A stretch of 64,000 nt of DNA from Narthecium ossifragum. Lineage: Eukaryota; Streptophyta; Magnoliopsida; Dioscoreales; Nartheciaceae. This document shows, one piece after another, positions 20,825 to 30,530 of the stretch. The stretch lies in contig OY986966.1 in the NCBI GenBank assembly GCA_963920575.1, positions 5,042,130 to 5,106,129 on the forward strand. Direction: 5' to 3'. Under the pieces are notes generated by a model. It worked only from the letters and a program-made list of their open reading frames with translations, made no database searches and was not told where the DNA came from. Made by a program: the position numbers and the translations under genes. The stretch's first letter is position 1, and every line of letters begins with the position of its first letter.

Positions 20825-21240
20825 AGAGAGGTGGAAAAGGATTCAAATACTCTACCTCTGTCACTGACTTCCTCTCCTTCATCACCCATGATGAACTGCC
20901 TAGGCTTCAAAGGGCCATCCTTCACATGGTCCAATCAGCAATTTGCTCGTGTAAGAATCCTAGAGAGGCTGGACAAAGCGCTTGTAACCCCCCCCCCCCA
21001 TGGCGTGCCTGGTTCCTTCATGCGGATGTGGTGCACCTCCCTTGTTGCAGGTCCGACCACAGGCCAATCCTGCTCGACCTGGTCCCTGAGAGAGCTTGCC
21101 CAGGTCCATCCCCATTCTGTCTTTAGCAAATCTGGAATGTGCACCCCTCCTTCAAGCTGGGGATCGCCAAAGCGTGGAGAAGGAAGCGACGTGGCTCGTA
21201 GCAGTATGTGTTCCATGGACGCATCAAGGAACTCCAGAAG
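20825..21240 (+). pseudogene. LINE endonuclease domain, C-terminal part
   Basis: Across two frames it reads 'LGFKGPSFTWSNQQFARVRI', 'LERLDKAL', then 'WRAWFLHADVVHLP' and 'SDHRPILLDLVPE'. This is the typical C-terminal endonuclease order (fTWsN, RLDRal, SDHrPI) of plant LINEs. A run of ten C residues near 20990-20999 coincides with a frame change. It continues the fragment that ends at 18650. Confidence 0.8.
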
Positions 21241-21349
21241 CTGGTGAAGACTTGGAACAGATGCGACGAGGGTGATATCACCAACTCCCAGATACATTTA
21301 GAGCATCACCTTCATAGTTTGTATCTCCAGGAGGATCATGGCCCCCTTC

Positions 21350-21529
21350 CCTTGCTCCAGGAGCAACGAATAAGGCAACTCGAGCGCCAGCTGCTAGCCC
21401 TTGAGGTCCAGTAGGAGACTTACGTCACCCAACATCGCCCCTTGCTCCAGGACCAACGAATAAGGCAACTCGAGCGCCAGCTGCTAGCCCTTGAGGTCCA
21501 GTAGGAGACTTACGTCACCCAACATCGCC
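21350..21529 (+). repeat. 90-bp tandem duplication in the LINE
   Basis: Two nearly identical 90-bp units, each from 'ccttgctccagga' to 'caacatcgcc', lie at 21350-21439 and 21440-21529. The unit is a multiple of three, so the duplication would not have shifted the reading frame. Each unit contains the stop TAG in 'ggtccagtagg'. Confidence 0.9.
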
Positions 21530-21689
21530 GCAGATCCTGGGTTGCTGAGGGAGACATAAACACACGTTCCTTTCACCAAGGTGCTAGCTCTGGGATTCAT
21601 TGCTCAAAGATCCAGGAGCTCAAACGTGAGGATGGCACGGTAGCCAGGAGCCAAGAGGACATTGCGGCTATGTTTTTGGAACACTACTA

Positions 21690-22990
21690 GAAGCTATGGG
21701 CAAAGGACAGAGGTTGCAACGCAGCTGCCCTCCCACCCCTACCTTTCATCTCCTCAGAAGCCAAGGCCAACCTTTTGCATGGCGTCACCGAGGAGGAGGT
21801 GCTGCTAACACTGTAGGCAATGGGCAATGACAGATTCCCTAGACCCGACGACCTATCTGCTAAGTTCTTCCTCGAGCATTGGAGCATTGTTGGGCTGGAC
21901 TTCACGTCCCTTGTGCAGAAATTCTTCACAGACAACAGGATTCCTAGTGGATGGAACAATACCTACATTGCCTTCATCCCCAAATGTGCTAATCCTTGTC
22001 GCATCAAAGAATTCAAACCCATTAGCTTATACAATGTGTGTTACAAGGTTATCTCCTCGGTCCTTGTCAATCGCATGAAACCAGCTCTCCAAGAAGTCAT
22101 CAGCATCGAATAGTCTGCATGCATTGCAGAGAGATCCATACAAGACAACATTGGGGCCGCACATGAGCTTCTCCACACGTTTCATAAAGCTTCAAGAACA
22201 TAGGCTCTCATGGCAGCCAAGGTTGATATCAGGGCTGCCTATGATTCTGTTAGTTGGATCTTTATTCGTAGGGTCTTAACCAAGATGGACTTCCCAGAGT
22301 TTTGGAATAGTTGGATCATGGCATGCATCACCACCACCTACTTCTCACTACACATAAACGACAGGGTGTGCGGCTTCTTCCTTGCTGCATGCGGACTCCG
22401 GCAAGGTGATCCCTTATCAGCATACCTTTTCATCCTTGCGCATGAGGTCCTGACAAGGCTCACCAGGATCCCCTTGATAGCTCTCGAAGGCGCAACATTC
22501 CCAGGATCCTCAGTGTGCATCAGTCACCTCCTCTACGCGGATGACAACCTCATAATCAAAACCCATAGATGAGAAGAAGCTAAGAAGCTCACTAACATTC
22601 TGCGCAGGTATAAGAAGCTGTCCGAGCTTGAAATCAATTACGAGAAGTCCAGCATCAAGTTCTCCCCTTCCACCTCCCACCGACGCAAGAGAATCCCGTC
22701 TTAGATCCTCCAGTTTTCAAGATTGAGCCCTGGAGGTACCTTGGCATTCCCCTGGATTCACGTAGAATTCAGGTCAAGGACTTCTCATTTATCCTTGATG
22801 TGGTGCAACAAAAGCTCACTACTTGGAGGTGCCCAATCAAGGCGGCGGCTGGGCGAGCAGTTCTAGTCCAATATGTGTTGCCGGCCATGCCTGTTTTGTC
22901 ATGTCCTCCATTCCGACACCCACAACCATACTCAATAAGATCTCCGCTCTCGCCCGTGAGGTTCTCTGGCAAGGAAAGTGAGGATCACTA
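21690..22990 (+). pseudogene. LINE reverse transcriptase, broken
   Basis: Conserved blocks are visible in order: 'PRPDDLSAKFFLEHWSIVG' and 'TYIAFIPKCANPCRIKEFKP' with 'ISLYNVCYKVISSVLVNRMK', then 'AAKVDIRAAYDSVSW', 'CGLRQGDPLSAYLFILAHE' and the catalytic 'LLYADDNLII' (YADD). A thumb-like 'WRYLGIPLDSR' follows near 22730. Stops at about 22110, 22200 and 22570 and several frameshifts show it is not functional. Confidence 0.9.
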
Positions 22991-23599
22991 TCCAGAGTAG
23001 CCTGGGACGATGTGTGCCAGCACAATATGCATGGAGGACTTGGACTCAAGGACTTGAAGCGTTGGCAGTCTGCCTTGAGAATCAAGCGGGCAGCCAAGTT
23101 CCTCAATGCGCAAGATACCATCTGGATGATCATCTGCCGGGCCAAATACAAGTTTGCAGGGGCTCTTCCTCTGTATAGAGGCTGCTCACCAGTCTCATGT
23201 CTCTGGCGCTCCACATGTCACGCGGCTAGCATCCTACGCAAGCACCTAAGATGGGAACCTGGCGCGACATGCGGCGCTAATGTCATGCATGATTCGTGAA
23301 CGGGAGAGGGTCCTTTGATCTCATACCCCTGCCTGGTGAGTACTGATGACTCGTTGCATCGCATGACGATTCATGACCTCTTCACTGGAGATGGGAGCTG
23401 GAATGTCAACAAGCTCATGTCCCTCTTCCATCCAAGCATGATAGCTAGAGCAGCTTCTCTCCATCAGCACACCCCCTCAGGTTACATGTAACCATCCTGC
23501 ATAGACATGGAACAAGAACGGCGAGGTCACAACGACGTCTACGTATCAAATGCTCGAGTACATAGAGGGCAAGCAACAAGCCGGTGAGCAGTTTCAACT

Positions 23600-24440
23600 A
23601 TGGTGAAGCATCTGGAAAGCACCAGCAGGGCCGCACCCAAAGATGTTCCTCTGGAAGCTGCTTCACGGAAAGTTGCCAACCAAGTTCACACTCTGGAGCA
23701 TGGGCCTGACCACCGATCAGCTTTGTCCCCGGTGTGGTGTTGCAGAGGAAACACTAGAGCATGCGCGTTTTCAATGCATCTTCGCTCAGGAGGTTTGGCA
23801 CAAAGTGTTCCTAAGCGCCAGAGCTAATACCCCTCCACACTCCTTGGCGAACTACATTGAAAGCATGTGTCAACCACGAAAATCCGAGAAGAACAAACGC
23901 ATGAGCTCCCTGCTCGCCTGCGGCGCATGGTGGATATGGAAGGACATATGTAAGGTGGCAGCAAGGGAGGAAGGCCAAGACTCCCAAGCGTTAGCTCACC
24001 TGATCAAGTGGCAGTCCAGAGAATTCACCAGCATATCCAAGCTTCGCGAATCACGAACACCCCCAACGGAGGAGATCCGAGTTAGATTTCAGGCTGATGC
24101 CTCCTTTGATCAGATCGCCGGCATGGCCGACATTGGAGTTGCGTGCATTGACGAAAAGGGCCTTGTTCACTGGACTAGCACTGGCTCACACCGAGTCGAC
24201 TCCATCCTGCTCGACGAGCTGCACACCATCCACCTCACGGTCAACACTACAGTGCTGCTAGGCTACAAACAGGTCATCGTGGAAACCGATTCCCTTCACG
24301 CAGTCCAGATGATTGATGCAAGATTACCTTTGGTGGGGAACTGTCGAGAGATAGTGCAAGACATATGGTGGATAACTCGCAGGACTGCTGAATTCAGAGT
24401 TGCATACATTCCCCGTGAAGACAACCCGCACGACGACTAG
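23600..24440 (+). pseudogene. LINE zinc-knuckle and RNase H region
   Basis: The frame begins with 'KMFLWKLLHGKLPTKFTLWS', then 'CPRCGVAEETLEHARFQC', the RVT-associated zinc-binding motif. From about 24080 an RNase H fold follows: 'VRFQADASFDQ', 'GVACIDEKGLVHW', 'VIVETDSLHAVQMI' and 'AYIPREDNPHDD'. The usual final 'ADxLA' is cut short by a stop. The stretch from 23643 stays open for 265 codons, the longest intact piece of this LINE. Confidence 0.88.
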
Positions 24441-24593
24441 CTAGCTCGTGAAGCTCTTACACTGTGTTTTGCTTTTGTTGTAACAGAGGAGGCCGGGGAT
24501 GTTGTTCCCAGACCTCCGATGAACTCTTGTAATTAGCCCTTAATTGGGCTTCCCAGCCATCGGGCTCAACTAATAAAAAAAAAAAACCCGAGA

Positions 24594-25253
24594 ATCCGTC
24601 GGGTGAAGGCCTACATTGCATATGGGTTTTGGCTTGGATGGAAGGATCACAACCTTTTGATTTTTGAAGGGAAGCACGACTCATCGGAGTTCTTGGCAAG
24701 GAAAGCAGCCTGGCTTGTTGATGAAGCACTGAGGAAAGGAGCGACCAGAACCCAGCGACAGGATGATGTTGGATATCAAGTCTCTCAGGTTGATGCATCA
24801 CGTGATTGTCAAAGGGATTACTCTGTTGTTGGGGTAATGTGATAGGCTAGGAGGTTGCAAATGGGTTCACGGGGAGTGCATGTTGACAAAATCAGTTGTT
24901 GAAGCCGAGCTCGCAGCGATTCTCAAAGGATTGGAGTGGTCCAAATTACATCAAAGAGCCAAAATTGTTATCGAGTCTGATGCAAAGGATGCGGTTGATA
25001 TTGTAAATGGTCATAGAATTTGGCCCAAAAGGCTACAAGGAATCGTTAGGACGATTTGGAGACTTATGAGTTCCTTCGAGTCGGTAATGATTCTGTACAT
25101 ACCTAGATCCTCTAATATTAGAGCAGACAAGGTTGCAAAGTGGTGTAGAGCCGAGAACACCAGTTTTCACTAGCATCTCAAGGATGGGCTTTATGCTCTT
25201 GCTCGTGTACTGTAAATAAAATTTTTAGCCCCTCATCTCTTTAAAAAAAAAAA
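24594..25253 (+). mobile_element. Second LINE tail: RNase H fragment with poly(A)
   Basis: An upstream frame reads 'KAYIAYGFWLGWKDHNLLIF', as in the region before RNase H of plant LINEs. After a shift, 'VVEAELAAILKGLEWS', 'IVIESDAKDAVDIV' and 'LYIPRSSNIRADKVAKW' give the RNase H core and its AD-containing end. A poly(A) run at 25243-25253 closes it. It differs in sequence from the LINE before it, so this is a second, truncated LINE abutting the first one's poly(A). Confidence 0.8.
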
Positions 25254-26640
25254 CTTCATTTTACTCAATTTTTATCATTTTTGACAGAAGTGACTGGATG
25301 GTCTTTAGATATAAGAGAAAAATTTTAGGTTTCGATGCTTTTCTTAAGAGCATTTTAGTCATTTCAGCCTCTTAAATAGACGTAAGATTGTCCGTGACGT
25401 TCTTCATGTGTTTCACGATATTAATATGAAATTGTCAAAAATTTAGAAACTAAGGTATAATTCAGAAAAAGTCTGTTGTTTCGGATTTGGGATGAGCAGA
25501 TGTCTTTGCAGTCACATCTACCTTGTCCTCATTTTCTTATGGGTTTTCACAAATTTATTCCAGAACAAACTTACTAATTACACATTTATCTTTCAAAAAT
25601 TTCAAATTTGACATATATCCTTCAAATCTTTTACTCCTTACATAAATAATTACTCTATCATATAATCCACCAGAAAATAGTTTTAAAAAGAAAAGGTGAG
25701 GAATTGAATACTCCTGCATATCAAAGGCTTAATTTTAAATAAAAAAAACTAAAAAGAAAATGATTACGTCTGTTTGAGGACTGTGGACAGAATTATGAAG
25801 GGAATATATGAACTAATCCCGAGATTATAGTCTTATAGGTGATATGATATTTCTACTAAAATGTGAATTCTAAGATTTTTGAAAACAAAATATGATTTAA
25901 TTGTAAAAATGAGACTACCAATAAAACCATACGAAAACTTTACATTCTAAAATTATTTTCTTTATGATTTTATAATTTAAGGTTATTTTATATTTTAAAT
26001 AACATCCTTACTTGTGAGTTGGAAATCCCAACTCTAATCTTTTCTTAAAAGTAAATATTTAGTAAGAAAAAGATATTACATGCAAATGACCTGTTTTAAC
26101 CAAAACATAAAAGTATTCAAAGTTCTAAATCAAAAATAAAATAAATTTAATATGCAAAAATTTGGTATAGGATAAGCATATGGTTCATAGTATTTGCCAA
26201 AAAAAAAACGAAAAAAAAATTCTAAATTTAAAATTATAGTTTTAGGTAAAATCTCGAGTCGAGTAAGGTAAACCCACTTATCTATCTTCTATAGATATCA
26301 TCGCCCCCATCAACGTTTCGCCTACAGCCAAACCTTTTACTCCTCTCCTCTCACTCTCTCCTCACACCCTCCATCCGGATTTTTTTGCCATATAGGACCT
26401 CCACTATTCACATTTGGCAATCCAATACCCCATGCCCTAATGTTTTGCATAATAGGACCCTAAACTTCTCTAATTTCCAAATTACCCTTGTCTACACATG
26501 CTCGACATCCCATGGGATGACGTGGCATGGGCATGGCCCATCCACTTTTATAAAAAAAAAACCCTCTGCCATCCACTTATATAAAAAAAAAAAAACCATC
26601 TACAAGTCCATCATAACAGCCAGCATAGCATTCTGGGTTT
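25254..26640. other. AT-rich intergenic DNA
   Basis: No gene or RNA recognised. 26300-26640 contains phrases such as 'ataggacc' and 'caaattaccc' that resemble decayed LTR retrotransposon sequence, plus A-runs near 26560 and 26590. Confidence 0.4.
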
Positions 26641-26959
26641 TTTTTTTAAAAATGCGACGAGAAGTGTCTGGACGCGTGGCGACTTATGGTTGGTTGGCTA
26701 TATGGCGCGTCTCTTCACGTTGGAACCAGTACGTTGCGCGCCAAATGCGACAAATCATGCGTACTTGGCAAAAAACCCCAAGCGACCTTCTTCTTCACCT
26801 ATCAAACCGCCGATGTTTCGTCTCCCCTATTTGTTTTCTCCCGTACGGCGCACTCTTCTCTCCGCGCTCTTCTTCTCCTTTCACCTCCTCCTCTCAGTAA
26901 GTTTTCGTGCTCTTCTTCTCCTCTCATCCCGTACTCTCACCATCGGAAATAGTGAGAAG

Positions 26960-27780
26960 ATGGAGAACGTCTTCGCCAAGGTCCTTGGGAAGGCCGTCGT
27001 AAAGGCCATGGAAGCAACCATGGCCGGGAAGCTACAGGCAGAGGCCAAACCCTCGGGTACGTACATATGGAATCAACCCAAAAGCTCTCTCGAAATCCCC
27101 CCCAGAGAACTCCCGAAATCCTCTCCTAATAGTTTGCTCCAAATCCCAATCTTGTTATTTTGTTTTAAATTTTTTGAAATCTTGTCATGGTTATTTCCCA
27201 GTCGGTTATACGCGTATCAGTTGTACGTGTACTTGTTCCCTTTATGGTCACATACGCATCGTGGTGTATGTTACTACGCATATGTATTATATCTACTTGT
27301 TCTTCAGTTCTTAAGCTACATACGCGTATTTTTACACCTTTACGCGTTTATTTGAAGTCTATGTGTGTATTATGTCCATTTGTACGCGTATTTACCTTTA
27401 TCCGCGTAGTCTATTTTGTCTCACATTGCTAACATGTCGTTGCGTAAAACTCTCAGATGAAGGCGAGCCGGGGACATGCAGCGCACCATTCACTGGGTGG
27501 TGCTACGGAGCCAAGATGAAGGAAGTATCAGGGGCTTACGCCGCGGATGTACATCGAGAGATCATCCGCAAGACCCCGTTCGGCCACTTCCTCGAGCTTC
27601 TAGAGGTCAAGCAGGGCAACCGACTGCTCGATGAGATGATGCAAACCACAAAGGGGGCATGTAGTTTAACCTTAGAGGCAACGTTAGGGCATTGAGACCC
27701 GAGGATGTTGCCGTCTTCCTCGGCCTTCCGTTGGAACTTTAGAGTATCTCGACTCCCTCTACGACTGAAATTGGCCTTCT
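26960..27780 (+). pseudogene. Two-exon gene-like fragment, resembles plant mobile-domain proteins
   Basis: I do not recognise this firmly. Exon 1, 26960-27056, starts MENVFAKVLGKAVVKAMEAT. A GT-AG intron leads to 27457, where the frame reads DEGEPGTCSAPFTGWCYGAK and later 'TPFGHFLELLEVKQGNRLLD'. After an apparent frameshift near 27660, 'NLRGNVRALRPEDVAVFLGL' and 'PLEL' follow, then a stop. The 'pfghlL...n.lLd' then 'l...DVa.iLGLp' order resembles the N-terminal half of plant Ulp1/mobile-domain proteins often carried by transposons. The resemblance is my inference. It is probably a broken, transposon-derived gene. Confidence 0.45.
27130..27440 (+). repeat. Intron enriched in TACGCGTA-like words
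   Basis: The intron of the fragment at 26960-27780 contains repeated TACGCGTA or one-mismatch forms (atacgcgtat, tacgtgtac, atacgcat, tacgcatat, catacgcgtat, ttacgcgttt, gtacgcgtat, ccgcgta) in under 300 bp of otherwise T-rich DNA. No longer repeat unit is apparent. Confidence 0.5.
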
Positions 27781-27944
27781 ATGGTCCACAACCACCTAAA
27801 GAATGAAGTAACAGCGTCACTTGTGTAGACGTGGTTATGTTTTTAGTGACCAAGTAAAATAGCATCTAGAGCTGCATTTGAAATTTTGAATAATTCATAT
27901 TTGTGTTTTAAAAAATGTGGCAGGTATCAAGCTCAGCTTCAAAA

Positions 27945-28100
27945 GAATCTTGTCTGCAGATGATTCCACATGCTACAGTGCAACAGGGAGGCATGCAGCA
28001 ATCAGCACTATATCCTCCCATGACTCCTTCACAGTTTAACCCATATGTAATGCAGGAGCAATAGCTGCAACAGCTACACCAGCTACAACATCAACCTTAG
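27945..28100 (+). pseudogene. Gln/Met-rich exon relic
   Basis: After 'atgtggcag', an acceptor-like site, the frame reads VSSSASKESCLQMIPHATVQ then QGGMQQSALYPPMTPSQFNP. After 'YVMQEQ' there is a stop, then Leu/Gln/His-rich codons. It looks like the disordered C-terminal exon of a plant protein captured by a transposon, but I do not recognise the family. Confidence 0.35.
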
Positions 28101-28120
28101 CTGTTCCATGGACAAATGGG

Positions 28121-28296
28121 CCTGAATCTTATATTTGTTTGGAATTGTAATGGTTGGCGAGATATTCTAGACGTAGTGCAGGATGCATGGTTAGAATCTT
28201 GTATTTGTTTGGAATTATAATGGTTGGTAAGATATTCTAGATGTAGTGCAGGATACATGGTCAGAATCTTGTATTTATTTGGAATTGTAATGATGG
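28121..28296 (+). repeat. 70-bp tandem repeat, 2.5 copies
   Basis: The unit runs 'agaatcttgtatttgtttgg' through 'gatattctagatgtagtgca' to 'ggatacatgg'. It starts at about 28124, 28194 and 28264, an exact spacing of 70 bp; the third copy is partial. Confidence 0.85.
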
Positions 28297-28475
28297 AGCC
28301 ATCAAAATCAAGTGATGATAGCTATTTTACTGTGGTCCAATTTAAGTCCTCAGATCCGTACATATATACATATGGAAATCATGGTTTGATCTACTAGGAA
28401 TTCTTATGATGTGGATTGATGTTAATTGAAGCTTGCCTGTGAAACCAATAAGCTACCTGGTACCAAACAATTAAA

Positions 28476-28724
28476 ATGGTCTATGTCCTCAAACTAGTCA
28501 CGGAGACAGAGTTGGAAAATAACTGCAGTAAGACTCCATTTATATGTCCTCGAATGGTCTTTGATGCTTCACAGCTTGGCTTTTTCTCAAACTTATTCTC
28601 AATAGTTGGCCGGATTACGTTAAGCAAGGAAAAGGAGAAAGGGATGGATAAGGTGCAAAAAGACTTAATGATTCATTTGAAGCATAGGGAGAGGGCAGCA
28701 CTTGTTTTTTCTTCAATCGAATGA
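28476..28724 (+). other. Small open frame of unknown meaning
   Basis: An 82-codon frame ends 'MIHLKHRERAALVFSSIE'. The C-terminal half is charged and may be a coding relic, but I recognise no family. It has no clear splice partners and lies among transposon-derived fragments, so I do not call it a gene. Confidence 0.2.
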
Positions 28725-28963
28725 TAATGAGTCCTCGCACAAGAAGTTCATAACTTAAGCTGATAGGAAAAAGTGAATCTAATCACTTCATTATCTTCCG
28801 ACGAAAGATCATACAAACTCAAATTACAACTCTCAAAAGGTACTTATTTTCCAAGTTGATGATTCCATGTTAGAGAAAACAACAATCACTATTTGCTAGA
28901 TGTTACAAAGTCTCATAGTCTCCAAAAAAAACTGAGAAAGAAAAGGAACAATGGCCAACCACA

Positions 28964-29424
28964 TCATTCTATTTTTGTTTTGCATTTTTTCACCTCCAAC
29001 AACAATCTAATAACTTCATCTTCTCTATTCTTGTAGCAGGACCTCCATATCTCGACTTGGGCCATGTATTCTGTGTCCCTGGACTTCAATTGCTTCAGTT
29101 GATCTTTTAAGGTCTGCATCTCCGCCCTGGTCTTCATCTGCTTCAATTTATCTTCCAAGGCAACCATGTCCACTCTGGTCTCCATTTGCTTCAATTCACC
29201 TTTCAAGGTTTGTATCTTCACCTTCATCTTGTTGATAAATAGTTGTCCACGTTCACAAATGTCCCCATCAATCCAGATGAAGTAATCACCCCTACCATTT
29301 TTCTGCAGTAATGCAGTAATTAGGCCATCTTAGTTCTCAATAATTGGGGCTCAATGTGTACTATTACCTTCTTGCGTGAACCAAAGAATCTTCTCCATTT
29401 AGGCTGATCAACACCATATCTTTG
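28964..29424 (-). pseudogene. GRF-type zinc-finger and coiled-coil gene relic
   Basis: On the minus strand, an exon ending at 29368 reads QPKWRRFFGSRKK. A GT-AG intron leads to 29302, and the frame continues KNGRGDYFIWIDGDICERGQ to a stop at 28964. 'RRFFG...yF.W.D...C.R' is the pattern of plant GRF-type zinc fingers, but the first Cys (normally FFGC) is Ser here and the paired GC before the second half is missing, so metal binding is doubtful. A coiled coil follows with three repeats of a 'LKxxLKQMxTRxxM' unit. Only the last two exons are visible. Part of it recurs at 37396-37441. Confidence 0.55.
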
Positions 29425-29499
29425 ATGTTTTTTCCATTCAAAAGTTCATACAAACCTTGTTTTGCGTACCTTATAGTGAGAAAGATCCCTAGCTGATCC

Positions 29500-30230
29500 C
29501 TGGCTTCCCCTCCGTCGATGAGAGGCTTACAAATCTTGGGTTGTCCGATGGGGGGTGGCTACGACAACGGCAGTCGGGGGCTAGCAAGCCGCGGGGGTTG
29601 CCAGGGGCGACATTGGTCGGCGGAGATCACACCGCTGGAGCGCCGGAGATCGCAGGAGTAAGGTCGAGGAAGGGTGGACGTGCGGCTTTCCCGATGAGAT
29701 GGAGGGTGCTGTGCGACGGTGAAGGGAAGTGGTGAGAGGGGGTGGTAGAGATCAATAGAAAAGGGGCGGCCGCGATGGGGATCGGGATAGGAGGAAGGGA
29801 GGAGGGTTTGGTGAAAGGCCGATGTCGACGCCGCCGTTGGCGTTGGGAGGTCGGCGATGGTGATGGCGAAGAAGCTTAGGGGTAAGGAGCTGCGACGACA
29901 CTCGACGTTGGAGAGAGCTGCAACGGGGCGATGCGATGGTGAAGAAGGGAGGACGGGGCGTGGCATCGCAATGGCGAAGAAGGGAGGACGGGGCGTTGCG
30001 CCGGGGCTGGGTTGTCTGACAGTCGAACCGGATGTGGTCGCCACCGTTGGAGGTGGGAGGTCATGGATGCCTTAGATCGGGATCGCTGGCGGTGTTGGAC
30101 GAGACGATGGACGAGGAGAGGAAGGGAGACGAGGGTGGGCGCATCACGACGGTGCGTGGGCGAAGAAGCTTGGGGGAGGGAATGATTTCTCAGCTAATAC
30201 CTAATAACCCATGTATACATCGTGACGGTC
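29500..30230. other. GC-rich block with composition-driven frames
   Basis: GC-rich DNA with overlapping frames on both strands (Pro/Ser/Arg-rich on minus, Gly/Arg-rich on plus). It contains repeated words such as 'gaagaagggaggacggggcg'. It lies upstream of the GRF relic in that gene's orientation and could be its former promoter or first exon, but nothing proves coding. Confidence 0.35.
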
Positions 30231-30258
30231 AGGATACTGGTTTGTTCCATGCACCTGA

Positions 30259-30530
30259 TCTTATATATATATATACTAGGTGGGCCCTCCATGTCAGCTA
30301 ACACGAGTAACCACCACCCCCCATACTTCTCTCTCTCCTAACCAACTGCTAATCACCACCACCACCCGCTCATACTCTTCTCTCTCCTAAACACCTACTA
30401 ACCACCACCTTCCACTACTCCCTTCCATATGACTTCATCTCGATCGTCTGACATATTAGAACATAACTTGAATCGGACATCATCAACTGCCTGATACAAT
30501 GCACCCGATCTTATATATATACTAGTGGAT
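30259..30530 (+). repeat. Left copy of a TA-rich 'CTAGG...ACTAGTG' repeat pair
   Basis: It starts TCTTATATATATATA then 'actaggtgggccc', runs about 250 bp rich in 'ctaaccaccacc', and ends 'gatacaatgcacccga' before a second head, TCTTATATATATACTAGTGG followed by 'atgcccgtgcc'. The same two heads in the same order and orientation occur at 38732-38975. The TC start in AT-rich DNA would fit Helitron 5' ends, but I see no clear Helitron 3' end. Confidence 0.5.

Larger units (their letters stand above)
18150..24586 (+). mobile_element. Decayed L1-type LINE, split by a solo LTR
   Basis: The parts occur in the order expected for a plant L1 ORF2: endonuclease (18214-18650, resuming at 20825), reverse transcriptase (about 21700-23000), RVT-type zinc knuckle and RNase H (23643-24440), then a poly(A) tract at 24575-24586. 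Many stops and frameshifts interrupt it, so it is dead. The solo LTR at 18651-20824 lies inside the endonuclease region with its own target duplication; removing it rejoins the LINE. The 5' boundary is not defined, and I could not find a LINE target duplication. Confidence 0.85.
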
